The position numbers and the translations under genes were made by a program. 64,000 nt of DNA from Paracoccus alkenifer (GTDB lineage Bacteria > Pseudomonadota > Alphaproteobacteria > Rhodobacterales > Rhodobacteraceae), in the NCBI RefSeq assembly GCF_900108405.1, contig NZ_FNXG01000005.1:7501-71500 (forward strand), read 5' to 3'. This document shows positions 37,400 through 47,413 of this stretch, in pieces. Below the pieces are notes generated by a model, which made no database searches, was not told where the DNA came from, and was given only the letters and a program-made list of their open reading frames with translations. Within the stretch, counting starts at the first letter, position 1, and every line of letters starts with the position of its first letter.

Positions 37400-38307
37400 G
37401 CCGCAATTCCCCCAAGCGTGATGACATGCGCGCGGACCGAACGGCCCAGCGCCGCCAGATCATAACCCCCTTCGAGGACCGAGACCACCGGCGCCGCACC
37501 CGCCGCCTGCACGATCATCGCGGTGATGGCGGCGAAATCGGTTTCGTCCCAGTCAAGCGAGGCCAGCGGGTCCGCCGCATGGGCATCGAATCCGGCCGAG
37601 ACGATCACCAGCCCCGGCGCCCAGTCCCGCAGCCGCGCGGCGATGGTGGTCCACGCCGCCCGCGCCTGGACCCCGCCGGAACCGGGCGGCAGCGGCAGAT
37701 TCAGTATCTGCCCATGCGCGCCCTGTTCGTCCGCCGCGCCCGTGCCCGGATACAGCGGCATCTGGTGGGTCGAGGCGAAAAACGCGCGTTTCTCGGCCCA
37801 TAGCAGGTCTTGGGTGCCGTTGCCGTGATGGACATCGAAATCCAGCACCGCCACCCGGTCCAGCCCGTGATGGTCCAGCGCCCGTTTCGCCGCGATGGCG
37901 GCGGTGCCAAGGATGCAGAACCCCATCGGGGTTTCACGCTCGGCATGGTGCCCCGGCGGGCGCATGGCGACAAAGGCGCTGCGATCCTCGCCCGCCAGCA
38001 GCGCGTCGACGGCCGCGCAACCCGCCCCCACGGCCCGCAGCGCCGCATCCAGACTGCCCGGCGACAGCCAGGTGTCCCCGTCCAGCGCCACCTGCCCCTG
38101 CGCGGGGGACGCGGCGCGCAGCCGGGTCAGATAGCGTTCGGGGTGGCAGCGCAGCACATCGGCATCATCGGCCAGCGGCGAATCGCGGTGCGTCAGCGGC
38201 AGGTCGGCCAGCGCATCCAGCACCGCGCGGTGCCGCGCCACCTGCTCGGGGTGGCCGGAGGGCGTGACGTGGCGTTCAGAGGCGGGGTGGGTGTAGAGGA
38301 TCGTCAT
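37396..38307 (-). CDS. Histone deacetylase-family amidohydrolase
   Basis: A 303-residue zinc amidohydrolase of the class II HDAC/acetylpolyamine amidohydrolase superfamily. The active-site pattern is intact: RPPGHHAERETPMGFCI (His pair), VLDFDVHHGNGTQ (Asp-x-His ligands) and IVSAGFDAHAADPL (second Asp ligand), with the late GGYDL loop. Bacterial members deacetylate polyamines or other small acetyl amides; no specific substrate can be named. First gene of the coupled run into xseB, ispA and dxs. Confidence 0.9.
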   Translation of the reverse strand: MTILYTHPASERHVTPSGHPEQVARHRAVLDALADLPLTHRDSPLADDADVLRCHPERYLTRLRAASPAQGQVALDGDTWLSPGSLDAALRAVGAGCAAVDALLAGEDRSAFVAMRPPGHHAERETPMGFCILGTAAIAAKRALDHHGLDRVAVLDFDVHHGNGTQDLLWAEKRAFFASTHQMPLYPGTGAADEQGAHGQILNLPLPPGSGGVQARAAWTTIAARLRDWAPGLVIVSAGFDAHAADPLASLDWDETDFAAITAMIVQAAGAAPVVSVLEGGYDLAALGRSVRAHVITLGGIAA

Positions 38308-38384
38308 GCGCCAAGGCTAAGGCCAACAGGGTGGCGCGCGCAAATCCTATCCGGCGCTCGTCGCGCGGGCGACCGTGGCGAGAT

Positions 38385-38448
38385 GGGTATTTATACCAGA
38401 AAGAAGTCACAGGCGCTGCGTGCGAGCTTCTTTCTGGTAAAAATACCC
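38385..38448. repeat. Paired-arm inverted repeat, mtaB to HDAC-like gene gap
   Basis: Arms 38385-38406 and 38427-38448 (22 bases) pair with one mismatch in the variable centre, with a 20-base spacer. It lies 27 bases after the mtaB stop on the minus strand, upstream of the HDAC-like gene. Confidence 0.85.
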
Positions 38449-38475
38449 CAGCGGCCGGGACGCGAGCGCCGAGGG

Positions 38476-39726
38476 TCAGGCGGTCAGCCGCGCCCCGTCA
38501 TGGCCTGTGATCACAAGATCCAGCAGCGCGCCCTCGGGCATGTCGCGGGTCAGCGTCACCTCGGTGAATTGCTCGGTGCGGCCGATGCGGGGGCCTTCGG
38601 TCAGGATGCGGTGGCGCTGGCCAAGCTGCGCGTCCAGATGCGCGCGCAGTGCGGTGTCGCCCGCAGCCCGCAGCCTTGCCGCGCGTTCGCGGATCGCCGG
38701 GCCGGGGACGGCGGGCATCCGTGCCGCAGGCGTCCCCTTGCGCGGGCTATAGGGGAACACATGCAGAAAGGTCAGCCCGCAATCCTCGACCAGTTTCAAC
38801 GAGTTCTGGAAATGCGCCTCGGTTTCGGTGGGGAAGCCCGCGATGATGTCGGCGCCGAACACGATGTCGGGGCGCAGGCGGCGGGTTTCCTGGCAAAAGC
38901 CGATAGCGTCGTCGCGCAGGTGGCGGCGCTTCATCCGTTTCAGGATCAGGTCGTCGCCGTGCTGCAAGGACAGGTGCAGATGCGGCATCAGCCGGGGCTC
39001 GGTCGCGATGGCCTCGACCAGCTCGGGGTCGGCCTCGATCGAATCAATCGAGGAAATCCGCAGCCGCGGCAGGTCCGGCACCATTTTCAGGATCCGCCGC
39101 ACCAGATTGCCCAGCCGAGGCGTCGCCGGCAGATCGGCGCCCCAGCTGGTCAGGTCGACGCCGGTCAGCACCACCTCGTTGAAGCCGCGGTCGCGCAGGC
39201 GCTTGATCTGCTCGACCACCACCCCCGCCGGGACCGAGCGCGAATTTCCGCGCCCGTAAGGGATGATGCAAAAGGTGCAGCGGTGGTCGCAGCCGTTCTG
39301 CACCTGCACATAGGCGCGATGGCGGCCGAAGCCGTCGATCAGGTGGCCGGCGGTTTCGCGCACCGACATGATGTCGTCGACCATCACCCGCTCGGTCCCG
39401 AAATCGGGGGCGGCCAGCGCCGACCAGGTGGCGGGCTGCATCTTTTCGTGGTTGCCGATGACGCGGGCGACCTCGGGCATGGCGGCGAAGGTCTCGGGTT
39501 CCACCTGCGCCGCGCAGCCGGTGACGATGATCGGGGCGCCGGGGTTTTCGCGGGCGAGCCGGCGGATTTCCTGCCGCGCCTTGCGCACCGCCTCGGCCGT
39601 GACCGCGCAGGTGTTCACGATCACCGCGCCTTGCAGCCCGGCGGCCGCGGCCATTTCGGCCATCGCCTCGGATTCGTAGGCGTTCAGCCGGCAGCCCAGC
39701 GTGGCGAGGATCGGGGGCGCGCTCAT
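38476..39726 (-). CDS. mtaB: tRNA-t6A37 methylthiotransferase MtaB
   Basis: A 416-residue radical-SAM methylthiotransferase that converts t6A37 to ms2t6A37 in tRNAs reading ANN codons. The N-terminal UPF0004 domain carries the auxiliary-cluster cysteines Cys12 (LGCRLN), Cys40 (NTCAVT) and Cys71 (TGCAAQ). The radical-SAM cluster is Cys146, Cys150 and Cys153 in [19 protein letters not shown]-terminal TRAM-like end follows. The [10 protein letters not shown] start and NTCAVTAEA identify MtaB rather than MiaB or RimO. The ATG overlaps the dapF stop (ATGA), confirming the start. Confidence 0.94.
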   Translation of the reverse strand: MSAPPILATLGCRLNAYESEAMAEMAAAAGLQGAVIVNTCAVTAEAVRKARQEIRRLARENPGAPIIVTGCAAQVEPETFAAMPEVARVIGNHEKMQPATWSALAAPDFGTERVMVDDIMSVRETAGHLIDGFGRHRAYVQVQNGCDHRCTFCIIPYGRGNSRSVPAGVVVEQIKRLRDRGFNEVVLTGVDLTSWGADLPATPRLGNLVRRILKMVPDLPRLRISSIDSIEADPELVEAIATEPRLMPHLHLSLQHGDDLILKRMKRRHLRDDAIGFCQETRRLRPDIVFGADIIAGFPTETEAHFQNSLKLVEDCGLTFLHVFPYSPRKGTPAARMPAVPGPAIRERAARLRAAGDTALRAHLDAQLGQRHRILTEGPRIGRTEQFTEVTLTRDMPEGALLDLVITGHDGARLTA

Positions 39727-40565
39727 CCCGCCGCCGCCAGCCAGTCGGGGGACAGCACGCCGTCGAACACGCGCGCGACCGGGCCGGACAGCCAGACGCC
39801 GTCGTCGCGCCAGTCCACTGTCAGCTGGCCTCCGTCCAGATCCAGCGTGACCCGCCGCCCGGTCAGCCCGCGCCGATGCGCCGCCACCGCCACCGCACAG
39901 GCGCCCGAGCCGCAGGCCAGCGTCACCCCCGCACCGCGTTCCCACACCCGCATCCGCAGGTGGTCGGGGCTGGTCACACTGGCAAATTCGACGTTGGTGC
40001 GCTGGGGAAACAGCAGGTGATGCTCGATCCGCGGGCCAAGGGTTTCCAGCGGCACCACCTCGGCGTCAGCGACAAAGAACACGCAATGCGGGTTGCCCAT
40101 GCCGACCGCGGTCGGGGTGCCGTCCAGCGGCAGGGCGTCGGTGTCGACCGCATCCGCCAGCGGTATCTGGTCCCACGCCAGCTGCGGCGGTCCCATGTTG
40201 ACGTGGACCGCGCCGCCCTCGCGCCGCGCCTGCAACATGCCGCGCAGGGTGGCGAATCGCACCTCGTCGCGGCCCAGCTCGCGCAGCATCAGATCCGCCA
40301 CGCAGCGCGAGGCATTGCCGCAGGCCCCGGCCTGAGACCCGTCGGCGTTCCAGAAATCCAGCCGGTAGTCGGCGTCCGCGTGTGGCAGGATCTCGGCCAG
40401 CTGGTCAAAACCCACACCGCGGTTGCGGTCGCCCAGCGCCCGCGCCAGCGCCGGCGTCATCCGCCGCGCCGGCTCGGCGCGCGAATCGATCACCACGAAA
40501 TCATTGCCGGCCCCGTGCATCTTGATAAAGCCAAGGCCGCCCAGGGGGCGCTGTAGCTGGTCCAT
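39723..40565 (-). CDS. dapF: Diaminopimelate epimerase
   Basis: A 280-residue epimerase interconverting LL- and meso-diaminopimelate for peptidoglycan and lysine. [15 protein letters not shown] opens the first half. The two catalytic cysteines lie in GACGNASRC and [10 protein letters not shown], the paired thiol bases of the family. VGFDQLAEI and GNPHCVFFV are also conserved. The start is uncertain: ATG 40565 (MDQLQRPLG) or GTG 40586 seven codons upstream; neither has a clear ribosome site. mtaB is coupled downstream. Confidence 0.94.
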   Translation of the reverse strand: MDQLQRPLGGLGFIKMHGAGNDFVVIDSRAEPARRMTPALARALGDRNRGVGFDQLAEILPHADADYRLDFWNADGSQAGACGNASRCVADLMLRELGRDEVRFATLRGMLQARREGGAVHVNMGPPQLAWDQIPLADAVDTDALPLDGTPTAVGMGNPHCVFFVADAEVVPLETLGPRIEHHLLFPQRTNVEFASVTSPDHLRMRVWERGAGVTLACGSGACAVAVAAHRRGLTGRRVTLDLDGGQLTVDWRDDGVWLSGPVARVFDGVLSPDWLAAAG

Positions 40566-40662
40566 CGCGGCGATATACGCCTGCACCGCGCTTTCCGCCA
40601 GAGGCAGGGTCTTTTCCGCTTGACCCCGTTTGCACCTGTGTTTAGGGACACGCCCTGTGTTG

Positions 40663-40737
40663 GGGCCCGTAGCTCAGTGGTAGAGCAACTGACTTTTAAT
40701 CAGTGGGTCGCTGGTTCGATCCCAGCCGGGCTCACCA
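40663..40737 (+). tRNA. tRNA-Lys (TTT anticodon)
   Basis: A 75-base cloverleaf: acceptor GGGCCCG with CGGGCTC, D arm GCTC/GAGC, anticodon stem ACTGA/TCAGT enclosing CTTTTAA (anticodon TTT), variable loop GGGTC, T arm GCTGG/CCAGC, discriminator A and encoded CCA. Confidence 0.97.
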
Positions 40738-40748
40738 CCTGACTTTCG

Positions 40749-40782
40749 GAAACCGCCGGCGGATTGCTCTGCCGGCGGTTTC
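40749..40782 (+). terminator. Terminator of tRNA-Lys
   Basis: A perfect 12-bp stem (GAAACCGCCGGC with GCCGGCGGTTTC) around a ten-base loop, starting 12 bases after the tRNA. The T-rich end TGCGTTTC follows. Confidence 0.8.
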
Positions 40783-40879
40783 TGCGTTTCCGGGCAGGGC
40801 CGTGGCTGTGATCACAAGATCGCAGGGGCGGCTGACAGCAGGCACCGCATCGGCTATGCCGGGCCGGACGGAGGTGCAT

Positions 40880-41539
40880 ATGGACAACACGCGGCGGATG
40901 ATGCTGGGCGCGGGCGGGGCGCTGATCCTTGCCGGGTTCGTCGGCGGCGGCATGGCGTTGCGCCGGCTGGCGGCCGAGCTGGCGGATACCGATGTGCTGG
41001 ACGATCCCGACATCCCGCTGCTGGGCAACCCCACGGGCGACGTGACCATCGTCGAGTTCTTCGATTACCAGTGCCCGTTCTGCAAGCGCGGGCACCAGGA
41101 TCTGCTGGCGCTGGCGGCCGAGGACGGCAACATCAGGCTGATGATGCGCGACTGGCCGGTGTTCGGCGCGCCCTCGGTGCTGGCGGCGCAGCTGGTGCTG
41201 GGCGCGGCCTCGCTGGGGGAATATGCGCCGGCGCATAATGCGCTGATGGCGACCGAGGGGCGGCTGGCCGCGCCCCAGATCCGCCGGGCGCTGGCAGGGG
41301 CCGGCGTCGACCATATCGAGGCCGAGGATGCGTTCCGCCGCGACCGCGCCCGCTGGGACGCGCTGTTGTCGCGCAATGCGGCCCATGCGGCGCGGATGGG
41401 ATTGCAGGGCACCCCGGTCTTTGCCATCGGCAGGGCGGCGCCGCCGGGCGCCACGGTCGCGCAGGCCGAAATCCACCGCGGCGCCATGGGCATCCCCGCC
41501 ATGCGCCGCGCCGTGGCCAACGCCCGGCGTCAGGGCTGA
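40880..41539 (+). CDS. DsbA-like thioredoxin-fold exported protein
   Basis: A 219-residue protein with an N-terminal hydrophobic anchor or signal (MDNTRRMMLGAGGALILAGFVGGGMAL). A DsbA/DsbG-type thioredoxin fold with the active site CPFC (Cys65, Cys68 in FFDYQCPFCKRG) and the cis-Pro loop GTPVFAIG follows. It probably acts as a periplasmic thiol oxidase/isomerase, akin to the DsbA-family protein common in Rhodobacteraceae. The start at 40880 has GGAGG five bases upstream. It is a single gene after tRNA-Lys. Confidence 0.88.
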   Translation: MDNTRRMMLGAGGALILAGFVGGGMALRRLAAELADTDVLDDPDIPLLGNPTGDVTIVEFFDYQCPFCKRGHQDLLALAAEDGNIRLMMRDWPVFGAPSVLAAQLVLGAASLGEYAPAHNALMATEGRLAAPQIRRALAGAGVDHIEAEDAFRRDRARWDALLSRNAAHAARMGLQGTPVFAIGRAAPPGATVAQAEIHRGAMGIPAMRRAVANARRQG

Positions 41540-41917
41540 CAGGCGCGGCCGCCACATTCCCGCCGCACTTGCGGCTTTGTGACTTGACGCGGCAGAGCAA
41601 GCGATTGACGCCCCGCCGGGCAGCTTGTAGCTCGAATGTCGAAGCGATTTCCGGCAGGTATTTCCTTATCGGTGCGTCCCGGCATAGCGTTGCCGGCAAA
41701 CGTGGCGTGCCAAGGTGCGGGGCGCGGGTGATTATCCGCCTGCCCGTCCGTCCGGCGGTTCTCGCCTGCGGCGTTCACGCAGCGCCGTCCGCCCGTTGGC
41801 CGCTGTCCTGCATTCCGGGATCGCCGGCCGCACCCGCCCGCCCACGGCCCCGGTGGCCGACCGAGATCCGCGCGCCCGCCGCGCCGCCATGACGACGAAA
41901 GGCGACAATCCGGACGT
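41540..41917. other. 378-base gap upstream of the mrp operon, no gene seen
   Basis: Presumed promoter region of mrp. It begins with a weak hairpin (GCCGC-ACTT-GCGGC followed by TTTGT at 41562-41580) that could end the DsbA-like gene. The sequence at 41600-41680 is less GC-rich than its surroundings and is the likeliest place for promoter elements, but I cannot assign them. Confidence 0.55.
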
Positions 41918-44905
41918 ATGCTGGCCGAGAACCTGCTTTTGCTGCTTGCCGTGCTGCCCTTTGTCGGGGCGATTTCGGCCGTCACCATGCCGGTTACGGC
42001 CCGCAACGCCGAGGTGGCGCTGGCCGGCTCGGTCATGGTCGCGGGGCTGCTGGCGCTGGCCGCGTTGTTCGGGGATGTCACCGCCGGGCAGGTCGTATCC
42101 CGCACGCTGAGCTGGGCGCCCTCGCTGGGGCTGGACGTCACGCTGCGGCTGGACGGGTTTTCCTGGCTGATGCTGCTGCTGGTCTACGGCATCGGGCTGC
42201 TGGTGGTGATCTATGCGCGTTATTACCTGGCGCCCTCGGACCCGGTGCCGCGGTTCTACGGTTTCCTGCTGGCCTTTGCCGGGTCGATGGTGGGGGTGCT
42301 GATCGCGGGCAACATCATCCTGATGGTGGTGTTCTGGGAACTGACCAGCCTGTTTTCGTTCCTGCTGATCGGCTACTGGCACCAGAACGCCGGGGCCCGC
42401 GACGGGGCGCGGACCGCCCTGGTCGTCACCGCCGCCGGGGGGATCGCGCTGCTGGCCGCGATGATCCTGCTGGGGCAGGCGGTGGGCAGCTATCAGCTGG
42501 ACGACGTGCTGCGCGCGGGCGATCTGGTGCGCGGGCATCCGTGGTATCTGTGGATCCTGGGGCTGTTCCTGCTGGGCGCATTCACCAAGTCGGCGCAGTT
42601 CCCGTTCCATTTCTGGCTGCCCAACGCCATGGCCGCGCCGACGCCGGTCAGCGCCTATCTGCATTCGGCCACCATGGTCAAGGCGGGAGTGTTCCTGCTG
42701 GTGCGCTTCTCTCCGGTGCTGGGGGCGACGGATGCGTGGTTCTGGATCGTGGCCGGGACCGGCATGGTCACGCTGGTCATCGGCGCGGTGATCGCGACCT
42801 GGCGCAACGACCTGAAAGGGCTGCTGGCCTATTCCACCATCAGCCACCTGGGGCTGATCACCGCGCTGGCGGGGATGGGCAGCGGCGCGGCCATCGTCGC
42901 CGCGGTCTTTCACATCATGAACCACGCGGTGTTCAAGGCCTCGCTGTTCATGGGCGCGGGCATCATCGACCATGAAACCGGCACCCGCGACCTGCGCAAG
43001 CTGTCCGGGCTGCGCCACGCCATGCCGCGCACCGCGCTGCTGGCCATCGTCGCCGCCGCCGCCATGGCAGGGGTGCCGCTGCTGAACGGCTTTCTGTCCA
43101 AGGAAATGTTCTTTGCCGAGGCCGCCGACTGGCACAACGGCACCTGGCTGGACCGCTGGCTGCCCTATATCGCCACCTTTGCCAGCGTGTTCAGCGTCGC
43201 CTATTCGCTGCGCTTCATCGCGGCGGTGTTCTTTGGCCCGCTGGCCACGGACCTGCCCAAGGAACCGCACGAGCCCCCCGTCTGGATGCGCCGCCCGGTC
43301 GAGTTCCTTGTCGCCATCGTTCTGGTGGTCGGATTCTGGCCCGAGGCCCTGATCGGCCCGATCCTGCAATCGGGCGTCATCGCGGTGCTGGGCGGGACCG
43401 CACCCGACTACAGCCTGGCGCTGTGGCACGGCTTCAACACGCCGCTGAAGATGAGCCTGACCGCGCTGGTGCTGGGGACGCTGTTCTATTTCCTGTTTTC
43501 CAAGCGGCTGTCGCAGGCGAACGAGGCGCCGGGATTCCTCAGCAAGCTGCGCGGGCAGCAGGTCTTTGACCGGCTGATGCTGGTGGTGACGCGGAAATGG
43601 CCGGTGTTGCTGTCGCGCGTCACCGGCAGCAGCCGCTTGCAGGTGCAGCTGCGGATGGTGGTGCTGCTCAGCCTGGCCGCGGCGTCCTGGGCGCTGTGGG
43701 GGGCCGCACGGCTGGTGCCGCAGGGGCTGTGGGACAGCTTTGACCCCAGCTTTGCGCTGCTGTGGGTGGCGGGGATCGCCTGCGCCATCGGGGCGGCGGC
43801 GCTGGCGAAATATCACCGCTTTGCGGCGCTGGCCCTGCTGGGCGGTGCGGGGCTAGTGACGGCGATGACCTTTTCGTGGTTTTCCGCCCCCGATCTGGCG
43901 GTGACGCAGCTGCTGGTCGAGGTCATCACCACCGTGCTGCTGCTGCTGGGGCTGCGCTGGCTGCCCAAGCGCTTGCAGGAAATCGAAAGCGACCGCCGCC
44001 TGCCGGCCCGCGCGCGGCGGGCCATCGACCTGGTGATCGCCAGCGCCTGCGGGGCGGGGGTGGCGGCCATCGCATTCGCCGTGATGACCGTGCCGCCGGG
44101 CCGGTCCATCGGCGACTGGTTCCGCGGCAACGCCTATGCCGAGGGCGGCGGCACCAACGCGGTCAACGTGATCCTGGTGGATTTCCGCGCCTTCGACACG
44201 CTGGGCGAGATCACCGTGCTGGGGGTCGTGGCGCTGACCTGCTATGCGCTGCTGCGCCGTTTCCGCCCGGCCCCCGAAAGCGTGGCGCTGCCCTCGCAGC
44301 AGACCTTCAACGAGCTGCCCCCCATCAACCCCGCGCGCGAGGCCGAGGCCGCGACCGAACCCACCCGCCACGACCTGATGATGATGATCCCGGCGGTCAT
44401 CATGCAGTGGATGTTCCCGCTGTCGGTGGCGATCGCCGCCTATCTGTTCCTGCGCGGCCACGACCTGCCGGGCGGAGGCTTTGCCGCCGGCGTCGCCTTT
44501 GCCATCGGGCTTTTGCTGCAATATCTGGCGACCGACGTGCGCTGGATCGAAAGCCGCATCACCATCCTGCCGGTGCGCTGGATCGGGCTGGGGCTGATGA
44601 TCGCCGCGGGCACCGGCATGGGCGCGTTCCTGTTCGGCTATCCGTTCCTGACCGCCCACGCGCAATATGTGGAACTGCCGCTGATCGGCACCGTGCCGGC
44701 GGCAACCGCGCTGGCCTTTGACCTGGGGGTGTTTGCGGTGGTGGTCGGCTCGACCGTGCTGATGCAGATCGCCATCGCCCACCAGTCGCTGCGCTCGGCC
44801 CGCCTGCGCGCCCGCGAAACCGCCGAGCAGGCCAGCCCCGAGGATGCGGCCGAGGAACGCGGCAACCGCACCAAGGAACAGACGCACCAGCAGGAGGGCG
44901 CGTGA
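41918..44905 (+). CDS. mrpA: Fused MrpA-MrpB subunit of the Mrp Na+/H+ antiporter
   Basis: A 995-residue membrane protein. Residues to about 760 are MrpA (NuoL/NuoM-like antiporter core, with LLAFAGSMVGVLIAGNIILMVVFWELTS, the TKSAQFPFHFWLPNAMAAPTPVSAYLHSATMVKAGVFLL channel helix, and YSTISHLGLITALAGMG). The region from about 800 to 960 is MrpB (MMIPAVIMQWMFPLSVAIAAYLFLRGHDLPGGGFAAGVAFAIGLLLQY). The fusion defines the group-2 (PhaAB) operon with six genes. The hydrophilic tail is Glu-rich. It is coupled to mrpC by a TGATG overlap. Confidence 0.95.
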   Translation: MLAENLLLLLAVLPFVGAISAVTMPVTARNAEVALAGSVMVAGLLALAALFGDVTAGQVVSRTLSWAPSLGLDVTLRLDGFSWLMLLLVYGIGLLVVIYARYYLAPSDPVPRFYGFLLAFAGSMVGVLIAGNIILMVVFWELTSLFSFLLIGYWHQNAGARDGARTALVVTAAGGIALLAAMILLGQAVGSYQLDDVLRAGDLVRGHPWYLWILGLFLLGAFTKSAQFPFHFWLPNAMAAPTPVSAYLHSATMVKAGVFLLVRFSPVLGATDAWFWIVAGTGMVTLVIGAVIATWRNDLKGLLAYSTISHLGLITALAGMGSGAAIVAAVFHIMNHAVFKASLFMGAGIIDHETGTRDLRKLSGLRHAMPRTALLAIVAAAAMAGVPLLNGFLSKEMFFAEAADWHNGTWLDRWLPYIATFASVFSVAYSLRFIAAVFFGPLATDLPKEPHEPPVWMRRPVEFLVAIVLVVGFWPEALIGPILQSGVIAVLGGTAPDYSLALWHGFNTPLKMSLTALVLGTLFYFLFSKRLSQANEAPGFLSKLRGQQVFDRLMLVVTRKWPVLLSRVTGSSRLQVQLRMVVLLSLAAASWALWGAARLVPQGLWDSFDPSFALLWVAGIACAIGAAALAKYHRFAALALLGGAGLVTAMTFSWFSAPDLAVTQLLVEVITTVLLLLGLRWLPKRLQEIESDRRLPARARRAIDLVIASACGAGVAAIAFAVMTVPPGRSIGDWFRGNAYAEGGGTNAVNVILVDFRAFDTLGEITVLGVVALTCYALLRRFRPAPESVALPSQQTFNELPPINPAREAEAATEPTRHDLMMMIPAVIMQWMFPLSVAIAAYLFLRGHDLPGGGFAAGVAFAIGLLLQYLATDVRWIESRITILPVRWIGLGLMIAAGTGMGAFLFGYPFLTAHAQYVELPLIGTVPAATALAFDLGVFAVVVGSTVLMQIAIAHQSLRSARLRARETAEQASPEDAAEERGNRTKEQTHQQEGA

Positions 44906-45249
44906 TGGAACTGACCCTGTCGCTGGGAATCGGCGTGCTGGTCGCCTCGGGGGTGTGGCTGGCGATGCGGCCGCGGACCTTTCAGGTCATCGTCGGGCTG
45001 TGCCTGCTGTCCTATGGTGTCAACCTGTTCATCTTTGCCATGGGGCGGCTGGTCACCGGCGCCGCGCCGATCATGCCCAAGGGCGGCTTTGTCAACCCCG
45101 ACGCCTATGCCGACCCGGTGCCGCAGGCGCTGGTGCTGACCGCCATCGTCATCGGCTTTGCCACCACCGCGCTGTTTCTGGTGGTCATCATGGCCGCGCG
45201 CGGCTTTACCGGCACTGACCACGTCGACGGGAAGGAGCGCGAGCAGTGA
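44905..45249 (+). CDS. mrpC: Mrp antiporter subunit C
   Basis: A 114-residue NuoK-like subunit with three transmembrane helices. Key residues include VIVGLCLLSYGVNLFIFAMGRL and the NuoK-like Glu/Gly pattern IVIGFATTALFLVVIMAAR; the conserved DPVPQALVLTAIVIG block is present. ATG 44905 shares a base with the mrpA TGA, and AGGAGGG lies upstream. It couples to mrpD through GTGA. Confidence 0.95.
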   Translation: MELTLSLGIGVLVASGVWLAMRPRTFQVIVGLCLLSYGVNLFIFAMGRLVTGAAPIMPKGGFVNPDAYADPVPQALVLTAIVIGFATTALFLVVIMAARGFTGTDHVDGKEREQ

Positions 45250-46931
45250 CGCCTCCGCCCCATATCATCGTGCTGCCGATCCTGATCCCGCTGATCGCCG
45301 GCGCGATCATGCTGATGTATGACGAACGCCAGCGCCGGCTCAAGCTGGGGCTGGGGATCCTGGCCTGCGTGCTGCAACTGGGGGTGGCGATCACGCTGAT
45401 CCTGCGGACGGGCGGGTCGTCCGAACTGGGGCGCAACATCGTCACCCTGTATCTGCTGGGGGACTGGCCGTCGCCCTTTGGCATCGTGCTGGTGCTGGAC
45501 CGGCTGTCGGCGCTGATGCTGCTGCTGACCTCGGTCGTGGCGCTGCCGGCGCTGATCTATGCGGGCGCGGGCTGGCACCGCAACGGCCAGCATTTCAACG
45601 CGCTGTTCCAGTTCCTGCTGATGGGCATCAACGGGTCGTTCCTGACCGGAGACCTGTTCAACCTGTTCGTGTTCTTCGAGGTGATGCTGGCGGCCTCATA
45701 CGGGTTGCTGCTGCATGGCTCGGGTCGGGTCAGGGTGGGCGCGGGGCTGCATTACATCGCGGTCAACCTGCTGGCGGCGATGCTGTTCCTGCTGGGGGTG
45801 GCGCTGATCTACGGCACCACCGGCACGCTGAACATGGCCGATCTGGCGACCCGCATCCCGCAGCTGGCGCCAGCCGACCGCCCGATGATCCATGCCGCCG
45901 CCGCGCTGCTGTCGGGGGCGTTCCTGATCAAGGCGGCGATGTGGCCGCTGTGCTTCTGGCTGCCCAACGCTTACGGCGCCGCCGCCCCGCCGGTGGGCGC
46001 GGTGTTTTCGCTGCTGACCAAGGTCGGCGCCTATGTGATCATCCGGCTGGGCCTGCTGCTGTTCGGCCCTGCGGCGGGCGAATCGGCGGGCTTCGGCGCG
46101 CAGGTGCTGGCGGTGGGGGGCATGGCGACCATGGCCTATGGCTCGATCGGGGTGCTGGCGGCGCAGGATCTGGGGCGGATGACCGGCAATCTGGTGCTGG
46201 TGTCCTCGGGGACGCTGCTGGCGGTGGTCGGGCTGGCCATGGTCTATGACGACGCGCCGATGCTGACCGGGGCGCTTTATTACATGTTCGCCTCGACCCT
46301 GGGGCTGGCGGCGCTGTTCCTGCTGGCCGAACCCATCGGCCGCAAGGAAGAGGGCATCGCCGGCCTGCTGGCGGTCACCGCCGAGATCTACGGCCTCGAC
46401 CCCGAGGAAGACGACGACGAGCCGCGGCAAGAGGGCACCGCCATCCCCGGCGCCACCGCGCTGCTGGGCATGGCGTTTCTGGCCTGCGTGCTGGTGGTGG
46501 CGGGGCTGCCGCCGCTGGCCGGGTTCCTGGGCAAGTTCGGGATGCTGTCCAGCGCGGTGCAGCGGGCGTGGTCGCTGCCGGGCATGTGGGGGCACTGGGC
46601 GTTCGTGGTGCTGCTGATCCTGTCGGGGTTCTGCACGCTGATCGCGCTGATGCGCTGGGGGATCCAGGGCCTGTGGGCCAATTCCGACGAACCGCCCCTG
46701 CCCGTGATGGAGGCGCTGCCCATCCTGATGCTGGTCGGCACCGTGGGGCTGCTGACGGTGCAGGCGGAACCCGCGCTGCGCTATATCGACCGCACCGCCG
46801 AGGCGCTGACGGAAAACGCCGTCTATATCGGGGGCGTGATGACCGCACCCCCCGTCGGCCCCGAGCCGCTGGCCCCCGAACCGCTGGACACCGAGCCCCC
46901 CGACCCCGGCCCGGCCGAGGTGCAGCCATGA
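45246..46931 (+). CDS. mrpD: Mrp antiporter subunit D
   Basis: A 561-residue NuoM/NuoN-like antiporter subunit, with MLMYDERQRRLKLGLGILACVLQLG near the start, NLFVFFEVMLAASYGLLL, and SGAFLIKAAMWPLCFWLPNAYGAAAPPVGAVFSLLTKVGAYVIIRLGLL as the proton-channel helices. The C-terminal tail is Pro/Glu-rich and unconserved (PEPLAPEPLDTEPPDPGPAEVQP region). The start is a GTG overlapping the mrpC stop (GTGA). Required with MrpA for ion translocation. Confidence 0.95.
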   Translation: MTPPPHIIVLPILIPLIAGAIMLMYDERQRRLKLGLGILACVLQLGVAITLILRTGGSSELGRNIVTLYLLGDWPSPFGIVLVLDRLSALMLLLTSVVALPALIYAGAGWHRNGQHFNALFQFLLMGINGSFLTGDLFNLFVFFEVMLAASYGLLLHGSGRVRVGAGLHYIAVNLLAAMLFLLGVALIYGTTGTLNMADLATRIPQLAPADRPMIHAAAALLSGAFLIKAAMWPLCFWLPNAYGAAAPPVGAVFSLLTKVGAYVIIRLGLLLFGPAAGESAGFGAQVLAVGGMATMAYGSIGVLAAQDLGRMTGNLVLVSSGTLLAVVGLAMVYDDAPMLTGALYYMFASTLGLAALFLLAEPIGRKEEGIAGLLAVTAEIYGLDPEEDDDEPRQEGTAIPGATALLGMAFLACVLVVAGLPPLAGFLGKFGMLSSAVQRAWSLPGMWGHWAFVVLLILSGFCTLIALMRWGIQGLWANSDEPPLPVMEALPILMLVGTVGLLTVQAEPALRYIDRTAEALTENAVYIGGVMTAPPVGPEPLAPEPLDTEPPDPGPAEVQP

Positions 46932-47413
46932 CCCTGTTCCCGCATCCGCTGGTCTCTGCCGTGATCGCGGCGCTGTGGCTGGTGCTGACCGAGGTGTCCG
47001 CCGGCCAGCTGCTGCTGGCGGCGCTGGTGTCAATGCTGGCCGGGCTTGCCTATCGCCGGCTGACCCCCGACCCGATCCGGGTGCGCCGGCCGTTGCAGGC
47101 GGTGCGGCTGTTTCTTGTGGTGGGCGGCGACATCATCCGCTCGAACATCGCGGTGGCGCGGCTGATCGTGACACAGGGGCGCAACCAGGCCCGCCGCTCG
47201 GGCTTTGTGCATATCCCGCTGGAACTGACCAACCGCCACGCGCTGGCCATCCTTGCGATGATCGTCACCGCCACCCCCGGCACCGCCTGGATCGAATACG
47301 ACCCGCGCGAGGGGCGGCTGCTGCTGCATGTCTTCGACCTGCTCGAATCCGACGATTGGGTGGATATCATCAAGTCCCGATACGAATCGCTGCTGCTGGA
47401 GATCTTTCAATGA
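46928..47413 (+). CDS. mrpE: Mrp antiporter subunit E
   Basis: A 161-residue subunit of the Mrp complex with two or three N-terminal hydrophobic helices and a cytosolic domain. The family pattern is IRSNIAVARLIVTQ, FVHIPLELTNRHALAILAMIVTATPGTAWIEYDP and HVFDLLESDDWVDIIKSRYESLLLEIF. The start overlaps the mrpD stop (ATGA), as does its end with mrpF. Confidence 0.95.
   Translation: MTLFPHPLVSAVIAALWLVLTEVSAGQLLLAALVSMLAGLAYRRLTPDPIRVRRPLQAVRLFLVVGGDIIRSNIAVARLIVTQGRNQARRSGFVHIPLELTNRHALAILAMIVTATPGTAWIEYDPREGRLLLHVFDLLESDDWVDIIKSRYESLLLEIFQ

Noticed and set aside
41732-43816. A 694-codon minus-strand frame opposite mrpA
   Set aside because: The same antisense artefact: repetitive Gln/His/Arg content against a clear membrane protein on the other strand.
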